Assembly: GCA_964589375.1 (NCBI GenBank)
Contig: CAZPSA010000003.1
Span: 1 to 50,832 of the forward strand
Source: CAG-533 sp964589375
GTDB lineage: Bacteria; Bacillota_I; Bacilli_A; RF39; UBA660
Reading direction: 5' to 3'
Length of the DNA: 50,832 bases
Position numbers and translations under genes: made by a program. The notes below the pieces were generated by a model. It saw nothing but the letters and a program-made list of their open reading frames with translations, was not told where the DNA came from and did no database searches. Shown piece after piece: positions 43,994 to 50,832 of the stretch (position 1 is its first letter; each line of letters starts with the position of its first letter).

Positions 43994-44030
43994 AAATAAA
44001 AAGACTATTTACAATTTACGGCAAATAGTC
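43994..44030 (-). terminator. Terminator of the hybrid kinase gene
   Basis: GACTATTT and AAATAGTC (44003-44010 and 44023-44030) form a stem followed on the minus strand by a T-rich run, 50 bp past the kinase stop. Confidence 0.75.
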
Positions 44031-44079
44031 AAAATATTCATGTTAGTAAATAATTTAACTTTATAAAAATAATAACCTT

Positions 44080-45864
44080 TTAAAATTTAATTGTTTCCAA
44101 AAGTTCTTTACGATTAACTGGTACACTAACTACACCAGCAAAACCATTATCTATTAGCTCTTTCTTTCCTTTAATATCTTTTGTATTAGTTAAAACAATT
44201 ATTCTTCCAGTAAAAGCTTTTTCTTTTTTGACTTTTAAAAGAAAGCTATAAGCATCGATCTTTTCCATATCTTCATCAATAAAAATAACATCAAACTTTT
44301 TATTATTTCTAATATCATCTAAACATTTTTTTGTTCCATCATATTCATTTATATTATAATTTTGTTTTTTTAAAACCGACTTTATAGTCTTAATACTACT
44401 ACTATTAACAGAAATAATTGCTCCAACATAACTATTTTTAATTGTATTTGAATAGTTATCGATCATAATTTCTTCTTCAGTCCGATTTCGGGCATTAATT
44501 TTTTGATCGATAGTAATTGTAACAGTTGTTCCTTTCTTTTCATTATTGGCAATTATAAATGTTCCTCCAACAAAACTTACAATCTTTTTTACTATTTTTA
44601 AATTCAAATCACTTTCATTAAGAAGTTTTAAATCTTCTTCGGTTAAATCTTCATGATTATTTAAAATATCATTTTGGATATTAACATCTACTCCAGTTCC
44701 GGAATCTTCAACCGCAATTATTAAACGACATATGTCATTTTTTATAATAGAGTTAACTCTAAATTCTATATATCCACTTGTAGTATATTTAATTGAATTA
44801 TTAATTAATGTTAGGATTATTTGTTTAATCTTAATAGGATCTCCATATAATTCTTGAGGTAAATCACCATTTATATTTAATGTATAATTAACATTGTCAT
44901 TAACAATTCCTTTAGTTTTAATATATATACTATTTACTAACTGTTCTATATTATATGTTGAATTAACAATTTTCAAATTTTTGGCGTCCATCTGAGATAC
45001 ATCAATTGTTTGTTTTATCTTAATTTTAGCCGTGTTTAATATTTGCTTTATTTCAGTAAGTTCTGATTTTATTTCAGTACTTGGCTTTAAATTCATTATA
45101 TTATCATATTTTTTTTCAATTAAACTTATTTTATTTTCAATATCATCAGTTACAATATGTAAAAAGCTGTTTTTTTCATTACTAGTTTTTTCCGATAACA
45201 TTTTGGCGTTTGTTAACTCTTCTATTATTTTTAAATCGGGGTTTTCAATTGTAAAATACATAACGAAAACAACTAAAAACTCAATTGAAGTAGTTAATGT
45301 TATTCTAGGATTATATTTTTGAATTAATGACACTATACCACTAAAAATAATAAATAAGAAAAATGGTATTACTTTTTTAAAGTTAATCTTTTTATGGTTT
45401 AAAATAACTATAATTGAGGCTAGAGTTACATATATTATACCTATACTATATACAAAATTAACAGCAGGTCCAGTCGCATAACCTTTGGATGTTGTTATAG
45501 GTAAATAAAAAGTTATAATTGTACTAATAATTAAAATAACCGTAAATACTTTTTTAATTAATAAGAATTTTTGCTGTTTATTTTCTAAACATAAAGAATA
45601 AATATATAAACAAATATAGTATATAAATATGGTTAAAAATGACATGTATACTTTGGTAAAGAATGCTGGTAAAAATGAATTTACGGGAAAAACATTACCT
45701 ACAAAGGTACATATTATTTCAAATATTAATCCTAATAAATTAACAATTAAAAGAATGGAATAATAAAACGTTTCCCTAGTTTTAATATGACTTTTTTTTA
45801 GAAAGACTAAATTTAAAACAATTGAATATATTAAAGAAATAAACATTATATATACATAGTCCAC
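44080..45864 (-). CDS. Hybrid sensor histidine kinase, 7TM type
   Basis: The 594-aa protein has seven hydrophobic segments (about 1-210), a helical dimerisation region with a candidate His (SFLHIVTDD, about 237), an HATPase domain (LINNSIKYT, VEDSGTGVDVN, KKGTTVTI) and a C-terminal receiver-like domain with Asp in FIDEDM (about 530). The His context is not canonical. Standing directly upstream of spo0A, it is a good candidate for feeding phosphate to Spo0A; this is inference. Confidence 0.75.
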   Translation of the reverse strand: MDYVYIMFISLIYSIVLNLVFLKKSHIKTRETFYYSILLIVNLLGLIFEIICTFVGNVFPVNSFLPAFFTKVYMSFLTIFIYYICLYIYSLCLENKQQKFLLIKKVFTVILIISTIITFYLPITTSKGYATGPAVNFVYSIGIIYVTLASIIVILNHKKINFKKVIPFFLFIIFSGIVSLIQKYNPRITLTTSIEFLVVFVMYFTIENPDLKIIEELTNAKMLSEKTSNEKNSFLHIVTDDIENKISLIEKKYDNIMNLKPSTEIKSELTEIKQILNTAKIKIKQTIDVSQMDAKNLKIVNSTYNIEQLVNSIYIKTKGIVNDNVNYTLNINGDLPQELYGDPIKIKQIILTLINNSIKYTTSGYIEFRVNSIIKNDICRLIIAVEDSGTGVDVNIQNDILNNHEDLTEEDLKLLNESDLNLKIVKKIVSFVGGTFIIANNEKKGTTVTITIDQKINARNRTEEEIMIDNYSNTIKNSYVGAIISVNSSSIKTIKSVLKKQNYNINEYDGTKKCLDDIRNNKKFDVIFIDEDMEKIDAYSFLLKVKKEKAFTGRIIVLTNTKDIKGKKELIDNGFAGVVSVPVNRKELLETIKF

Positions 45865-45949
45865 ACATAACCACTTCCTATTTTAATAATAACACAAATT
45901 TTTATATCCTAACAGCATATTTTAATATAAGCCCAATAAAAAAGAGTTA

Positions 45950-48028
45950 TTACTTTTTCAATGATAATACTCTTTCTTGTTCTTTCTTATCTTTGTATCT
46001 AGTTACATTAAGATAATTATTATATAGGTTAATTACAGACATACACTTTTCGGTATAGCCTTCTCTTCTTAAGGCATTTAAATCTCTTTTACCACTAGGT
46101 GCGACTGGAAAACTTTCGCCAAAACCACGCACTCTAATATATAGCTTTTCTAAGACACATTGAGGGTAAATGCTTGCTAATCTCATTACTAAAGACTTTA
46201 ATATAGAATGTTTATTTTTTCTAGTTGTAGGCATAAATTCAACATGAATAACCCAATTTTTACCAATTACTTCATCATTTATTTCAACTACATTAGCAGT
46301 TAAAATATTCTTAGTATCTTTTCTAATTATTTCATTTAATTCATATAATGGTATTCTTAAATCATCAACTATTAAATATTCATTGCGGCCTTTCATATGA
46401 ATTTCACGGCTATTATATTTACTAGCAGCAGCAACAGTTCCAGCGTCTCTTCGAATGCTTCCATCTTCAGCAATTCTATCTTTGTATTTATCTTTTATCT
46501 GTAAATCTTTATAATCATTTTCATCATATAAGTAGCCAATCATATTACATGGTGAATTTATTGTCAAGTGGCCAACTTCACCAGGTTTACAATATCTTCC
46601 TTCGTCATCTAATACGGCAACATCAGCAAAAGGTAAAGTTAAAAGACCAAATGGTTCTTTTCTTAGTGAAAATTTTTCTCTTAATCCTTTAAATAAAGTA
46701 GTGAAAACGCCACCATTTTCTGTTGTTCCACCGCCAACCGATGCAGTTACTGGTGATATTGGGCTGGGAACTCCTTTAACGCCAAATTTATGTTTACGAG
46801 CTACATAATTAATAAACTTCTCACTTCCCGGAGTTAATTCTTCTCCTGTAATACATGGAGCAATAAAATCTTCTAACATAACACTTTTAAATTCCGGATT
46901 GTAACATAAATTCTTACATAAATCTAAATATGATCCTTCACTTCCTGGCGAATAGTGCGGTTTATACATAACAATAGAATATTTAAAGAATTTATCATCA
47001 TAAAATGGTTCTAAGCAAAGTTTACAGCCTTGATATAAAGCATCACTTATAGTCGAAAGTTCCATATTAGTATAAACTGGAATATGACAAAGGACTTTTT
47101 TTCCTTCCATATTAGCAAGACCTGATATGTCTTTATCTTTAAACCTTGAAAGTGTTACATAGCTTCGATTAGCTTGCAAAACTGGTTTAGGCACGCCTGG
47201 TTTGGTCGTTCCACTCGTATAACTAATCATTGCGGGATCATCAAGTGATGAAGCGCAAATAACATATCTCGTTAAAGTACCCATTGCTGCAAATTCACTT
47301 AAGGAAATAACATTCTTAGTACTAGCTGCTTTAATTTGGGCTGTTTTATCTTCAAAATTGTGACCAAATCTATCATCAAATTCCTTGTAAGGATTGTACT
47401 TTTCACCACTTGCTGATAAAGGTAGGGAAGAACCTATTGGCAATACTACAATATTCTTAATATTAGAGCTTTCTAACTTATCTTTAATTTCTTCGTAAAC
47501 ATTATCGGTAATAAAAACATAATCACTTTCCGTTTTATCTAGCAAAAATAAATTATAATCTTTATCAAACCATTCTCCCATTGAATTTATTTCAGCACCA
47601 ATTAAATTAATTGCTAAATAAAGTGCAATGAATTCTGGTGTATTTGTAGCAAAAACAGGTACTTGAGATCCTTTTTCAAAGCCCATTTTTTGTAAAGCTG
47701 ACGCATAAACATATACATTAGAAAATAACTCAGCATAAGTAATCTTATTCCCACGATAAAATATCGCAAATTCATCTAGTTTAGCAAAATTTTTTAAAAT
47801 TATCTCTACGGAAATAGAATTATTGTGACTAATATCTATATCTCTTAAAACTTCCTTTGTTTTAGAATCAACATTTAACCCTTCAATAAATGAACTAATT
47901 TCTTCACTTTTTCCCTTATTACTTAGCATAATAAATAACTCATAATATAATGAACTTAGTTTACTACTTTCATTGCCAAATTTACTTTTAATTTCATTAT
48001 ATTCTAATAAATTTTTAGTTTTTTTCAT
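45950..48028 (-). CDS. AMP-forming acyl/aryl ligase (ANL superfamily)
   Basis: The ATG at 48028 was chosen because gagggggg lies just upstream; a TTG start five codons earlier would include it. The 692-aa protein has the phosphate loop SYTSGTTKPGVPKP (a slightly extended form), the GYLYDEND region and the A10 Lys in APSGKRDLNA. It would activate a carboxylic acid as adenylate. The substrate is unknown; no carrier protein gene is adjacent. Confidence 0.8.
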   Translation of the reverse strand: MKKTKNLLEYNEIKSKFGNESSKLSSLYYELFIMLSNKGKSEEISSFIEGLNVDSKTKEVLRDIDISHNNSISVEIILKNFAKLDEFAIFYRGNKITYAELFSNVYVYASALQKMGFEKGSQVPVFATNTPEFIALYLAINLIGAEINSMGEWFDKDYNLFLLDKTESDYVFITDNVYEEIKDKLESSNIKNIVVLPIGSSLPLSASGEKYNPYKEFDDRFGHNFEDKTAQIKAASTKNVISLSEFAAMGTLTRYVICASSLDDPAMISYTSGTTKPGVPKPVLQANRSYVTLSRFKDKDISGLANMEGKKVLCHIPVYTNMELSTISDALYQGCKLCLEPFYDDKFFKYSIVMYKPHYSPGSEGSYLDLCKNLCYNPEFKSVMLEDFIAPCITGEELTPGSEKFINYVARKHKFGVKGVPSPISPVTASVGGGTTENGGVFTTLFKGLREKFSLRKEPFGLLTLPFADVAVLDDEGRYCKPGEVGHLTINSPCNMIGYLYDENDYKDLQIKDKYKDRIAEDGSIRRDAGTVAAASKYNSREIHMKGRNEYLIVDDLRIPLYELNEIIRKDTKNILTANVVEINDEVIGKNWVIHVEFMPTTRKNKHSILKSLVMRLASIYPQCVLEKLYIRVRGFGESFPVAPSGKRDLNALRREGYTEKCMSVINLYNNYLNVTRYKDKKEQERVLSLKK

Positions 48029-48139
48029 AGTTTCCCCCCTCAACTAACACGGATATATAATAACATATTTTTATAAATTATTCAAATATTCTTGAATTAG
48101 AGTAGCATTTTGATATAATTACTTTAGAAAGGAAAGTAC

Positions 48140-48595
48140 ATGAAGAAAAATTATTTTATTATTACATTATTAATTGTGTTTTTAGTGCTAATTACCGGCT
48201 GTGAAAAAGAACCAAAAGAAAATAATATATATGATAATTTAATAATTAACAAACTAACACTTACCAAAATAGATAAATGCAAAAACAAACTAGAGAAGTA
48301 TTACGAAAAAGATGGCAGAACTATTTATGTTGTGTGCTTAAGTGACGTTAAAATTAACGTATATGAAGATACTTACGATCTTAAAGACTACTTAGATAAT
48401 ACAAATGATACTTTCGAACAGGCAATACATAAATTAGCTAAAGTTCATGTTAACGAAACACAGTATGATGATGGCGGAACAATTCTTTATTATAATAATA
48501 AGACTGCATTATTAAGATGTAATACCCTAGATAATAATAAAGATATTTACATTGGAGATAATACTCTAACATATGAAAATGACTACTGCAAATAG
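48140..48595 (+). CDS. Small lipoprotein, unknown
   Basis: The 151-aa protein has a lipobox (LITGC, Cys at 21) after a hydrophobic signal. The mature part has further Cys residues but no known motif. A -10-like TGATATAAT (48112-48120) and aaagga ribosome site precede it. A terminator hairpin overlaps its end. Confidence 0.7.
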   Translation: MKKNYFIITLLIVFLVLITGCEKEPKENNIYDNLIINKLTLTKIDKCKNKLEKYYEKDGRTIYVVCLSDVKINVYEDTYDLKDYLDNTNDTFEQAIHKLAKVHVNETQYDDGGTILYYNNKTALLRCNTLDNNKDIYIGDNTLTYENDYCK

Positions 48596-48607
48596 TCATT
48601 TTTTTAT
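48578..48607 (+). terminator. Terminator overlapping the lipoprotein stop
   Basis: AATGACTA, loop, TAGTCATT followed by Ts. The stem includes the last codons of the gene. Confidence 0.8.
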
Positions 48608-48630
48608 AAGAAAAAGTATACCAACCTATA

Positions 48631-49629
48631 TTATTTTTCCCCAACAACGGATAAAGAACCGTTATTTACACTTTCAGCAATTGTTAAAAGTTCACTACCA
48701 GATAATTTATCACTTGATATATAAAAGTCTACTCCTCCACTTGTCCAATAAAGAGAATTAGAACTAAGGGCTCCAAATGTCTCACTAAGCATCAAAGGTT
48801 CTCCATAAACCGGAATTATTTCAAATTCACTCTTTGCGATGCTCTTTTCTTCTACTAAAGTAAACGGACTATCTCCAGTAAATGTAAGTATTACCCTATT
48901 TCCAGTGTCCGTCGCTACTGTATTTTTAGTATTTAAATAAGTATTAGTTGGTAAATATAAAGGATAAATAATATCATCAATTGTTTTGCTAGTTTCCTCT
49001 TCTTTACAACAATCACTATCTATTAAAGACTCTAATTTAAAATAGTCATCTTTAAATGTAGGTTTAAAATCAACACTTGTAAATTTAACTGTTATTTTAA
49101 TATTGCCAGCGCCATCTAAAACCTCAACTTTTTGAATATTTGCTTTTTCATCAAGATAAATTTTTTCATTTACTAAGCTAGCATTATTTGGATAATTAAC
49201 TTTCGCACTTATTATATATCCATCCGGACCTTTTTCTGTTAAAGTCTCTGCATCATTATTAATATCATTTACTAAAGAATCTAATAAATAACCTTGCGAA
49301 CCATTATCTGGCCACTCTGATTGAAATTTAAAGCTTTTATTTAAACTGGGTGTAACAACATAAACCCCCTCATCATTTCTAAGTATTACTTGTTCATGAT
49401 TATTTATTGTATTAACTAAATTTACCCTATAATATTCATTACTTTTAGCAGCGATAATATTATAAGTGAAAGTATCTTCATTAGATATAATATCCATTGT
49501 GCCCTTTACTAAATAAGCATTTTTTTTGGTAATACTTTTAACAAATTCATCTTTTATATTTACATCACTCTTCTTACCACATCCACATAGCAAAATAATA
49601 GACATAAATAAAATAACGTATTTTTTCAT
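48631..49629 (-). CDS. LolA-fold lipoprotein, GerS-like
   Basis: The 332-aa protein has a lipobox (LLCGC, Cys at 17) and a long beta-rich mature part with a VYVVTPSLNKSFKFQSEWPD segment that is typical of LolA-like and GerS-like lipoproteins. In clostridia GerS is needed for spore germination; a similar job here is plausible given spo0A and cotJ, but unproven. The CC at about 207-208 is unusual. Confidence 0.65.
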   Translation of the reverse strand: MKKYVILFMSIILLCGCGKKSDVNIKDEFVKSITKKNAYLVKGTMDIISNEDTFTYNIIAAKSNEYYRVNLVNTINNHEQVILRNDEGVYVVTPSLNKSFKFQSEWPDNGSQGYLLDSLVNDINNDAETLTEKGPDGYIISAKVNYPNNASLVNEKIYLDEKANIQKVEVLDGAGNIKITVKFTSVDFKPTFKDDYFKLESLIDSDCCKEEETSKTIDDIIYPLYLPTNTYLNTKNTVATDTGNRVILTFTGDSPFTLVEEKSIAKSEFEIIPVYGEPLMLSETFGALSSNSLYWTSGGVDFYISSDKLSGSELLTIAESVNNGSLSVVGEK

Positions 49630-49720
49630 CTAACCTCCTAAATAATAATATTTATTGTTTTAATTAAATATGTATATTTTTTCTTCTTTTTTCCATACTA
49701 ATATTAGAAAAGAGGTTAAA

Positions 49721-49921
49721 ATGTCAACATTACAAAAGATTTGTTTATGTATTACTATTATAGGCGGTATTAACTGGGGATTAATTGGTTTGATTGACTT
49801 TAATTTAGTAGCCGCAATATTTGGTGAAGCATCAGTTATATCAAGAATTGTATATTCCTTAGTAGGACTTACAAGTATGATAAATATAGGCATCTTACTA
49901 ATGGACTTAGATGAAAAGTAA
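49721..49921 (+). CDS. DUF378 membrane protein
   Basis: The ATG at 49721 follows agagg. The 66-aa protein has two membrane segments and the conserved start CLCITIIGGINWGLIG, with NWGL and a later RIVYSLVGL, as in DUF378 proteins. Function unknown. Confidence 0.85.
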   Translation: MSTLQKICLCITIIGGINWGLIGLIDFNLVAAIFGEASVISRIVYSLVGLTSMINIGILLMDLDEK

Positions 49922-49928
49922 GGCATAT

Positions 49929-49990
49929 AAAAAAGACAGTTTATGATAGATACCATCGATGGTGTCGGTCAATTGAAATTGTCTTTTTTC
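49929..49990 (+). terminator. Structured element between convergent genes (terminator with nested palindrome)
   Basis: AAAAGACAGTTT and AATTGTCTTTT form an outer stem ending in a T-run. Inside lies ACCATCGATGGT, a perfect 12-bp palindrome. It lies after the DUF378 gene and would end transcription there. Confidence 0.6.
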
Positions 49991-50026
49991 TATTATGAGA
50001 AAGTTTGGTTAAATGCAAATAGTTAG

Positions 50027-50832
50027 CTAGTTTACAACAAATGGATTATTTGATGTGCCGGTTCCACCTGAATTAATTGTTGTCGTGGTTTTTAAGGAAA
50101 TTACTGGTCTTAAGGCATCAGAATCAGAATGATAAGAATTTCTATTAGTTAAATTATTATTTTCCATCACAGAAAGTATTTGAACATTACTTGCCGCTGA
50201 CATTGTCCAAAAGAATTTACCGTTAGAATTGCTTGTTAAATAATTTGAATTTAATTGTTTACTGCCATATTTTAATCCGGCAAACGTAGCTTCATCAGCG
50301 GTAAGTAAACCAATTTTATATGTTAAATTGCCATTGCCATTTAGTTTATCATTTACCGTAAATTTGGATAGTTTTCCTCCATTATTGTCGTTTGGGCAGA
50401 TTAAACTAGGATTATTATTAACAGATAACCTACCGTAAGTTCCATAATTTGTTGCAACTGTACCAATTCCTGTTCCAGAGTATAAACTTTTATCATTGCA
50501 CCAGATGGTATCTGCTAGTTTGTCAGTATATGTTGAAAGTTTACTTTCATACCAGTCTTCTAAATTAGTTAAGATGGTGCTTTTTATTCTGTTGGCATGG
50601 GTATCAACATACGTACTAGAATCTATAGAACCATACATAAACCCAATATAAGCATTATAATTAGTATTTGTAAATGCCGTTGTATATGTTTCACCACTAT
50701 ATCTAGCAAAAGCTAAAGTACTTCCGACTTCGGTGCAATCAGAACTTGAATAGTTATAAAGGACTAGTTTGATGGAACCATCGCCCGTTATTCTGACTAT
50801 TCGCCAGCACATATTGGCAAATGCAACAAAGT
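50027..50832 (-). CDS. Large surface protein C-terminus (partial, 5' end outside window)
   Basis: The frame is open to the right edge (FVAFANMCWRIVRITGDG), so the start lies beyond it. About 268 residues show a WRIVRITGDGSIKLVLY strand, several Cys, Asn/Ser/Thr-rich loops, a DALRPVISL segment and a Gly-rich GGTGTSNNPFVVN tail. This set is common in repeated cell-surface proteins of gut Bacillota and relatives (DUF6273-like, possibly lectin-fold). Exact function unknown. Confidence 0.6.
   Translation of the reverse strand, partial: FVAFANMCWRIVRITGDGSIKLVLYNYSSSDCTEVGSTLAFARYSGETYTTAFTNTNYNAYIGFMYGSIDSSTYVDTHANRIKSTILTNLEDWYESKLSTYTDKLADTIWCNDKSLYSGTGIGTVATNYGTYGRLSVNNNPSLICPNDNNGGKLSKFTVNDKLNGNGNLTYKIGLLTADEATFAGLKYGSKQLNSNYLTSNSNGKFFWTMSAASNVQILSVMENNNLTNRNSYHSDSDALRPVISLKTTTTINSGGTGTSNNPFVVN

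Noticed and set aside
15181..50832. Alternative genetic code (TGA as Trp) as in Mycoplasma
   Set aside because: TGA ends several genes cleanly, and conserved Trp positions use TGG.
1..50832. tRNA or rRNA genes, including one at the prophage junction
   Set aside because: No cloverleaf with conserved T-arm bases was recognised, and the junction lies in a protein-coding gene.

Overview
The window is low-GC DNA from a Bacillota/Bacilli-type bacterium, probably a gut lineage near the spore-forming relatives of Mycoplasmatota or Erysipelotrichia. That placement is inferred from gene style and very AT-rich intergenic DNA. The standard code fits: TGA is used as stop and Trp is TGG. Sporulation capacity is suggested by Spo0A with a 0A box upstream, a cotJ spore-coat locus and a LolA/GerS-like lipoprotein.

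Bases 1 to about 15,275 are the right-hand part of a siphovirus prophage, all on +. The order is prohead protease, HK97 capsid, connectors, tail completion proteins, major tail protein, tail chaperones with a -1 frameshift, tape measure, distal tail, Gp37-like protein, baseplate protein, a lectin-fold variable tail protein, a reverse transcriptase (RT), a tail-fibre chaperone-like protein, holin functions and a CHAP endolysin. The most unusual object is at 10,320-11,620. The 3' end of the variable tail gene carries a DGR-type variable repeat (VR). Between that gene and its DGR-type RT lies a tandem array of seven further copies of the same 34-codon cassette, with no start codons and a period of 157-162 bp. 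The cassettes have no indels or internal stops but differ in sequence. Cassette 6 differs from the expressed VR at 12 of 102 positions; 10 of these are A in the cassette and non-A in the VR, which is the one-way adenine signature of mutagenic retrohoming. I read this as an RT system with a library of templates, combining cassette switching with adenine mutagenesis.

The prophage ends inside cotJC, whose reading frame stops exactly where the conserved metal-ligand region should begin. A cotJA-cotJB fusion lies upstream. This resembles prophages known to interrupt sporulation genes.

Bases 15,990-20,920 hold a UPF0316 membrane protein, a P-type Ca2+ ATPase and a CBS-type inorganic pyrophosphatase. 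Bases 21,000-33,500 are an accessory island of secreted small proteins and three related ABC transporter modules, one on + and two on -, with an XRE-type membrane regulator. The + module is flanked by 88-bp direct repeats, and two helically phased operator-like sites precede the secreted-protein genes on -.

Bases 33,600-50,832 are mostly chromosomal housekeeping genes: a broken uvrB start, a Fic protein, intact uvrB, an amidoligase, a VanY-like peptidase, a YugP-like protease, cysS, a ClpC-like ATPase with a decayed second domain, spo0A, a hybrid kinase, an ANL ligase, lipoproteins, a DUF378 protein and a partial surface protein. No tRNA, rRNA or CRISPR array was recognised.
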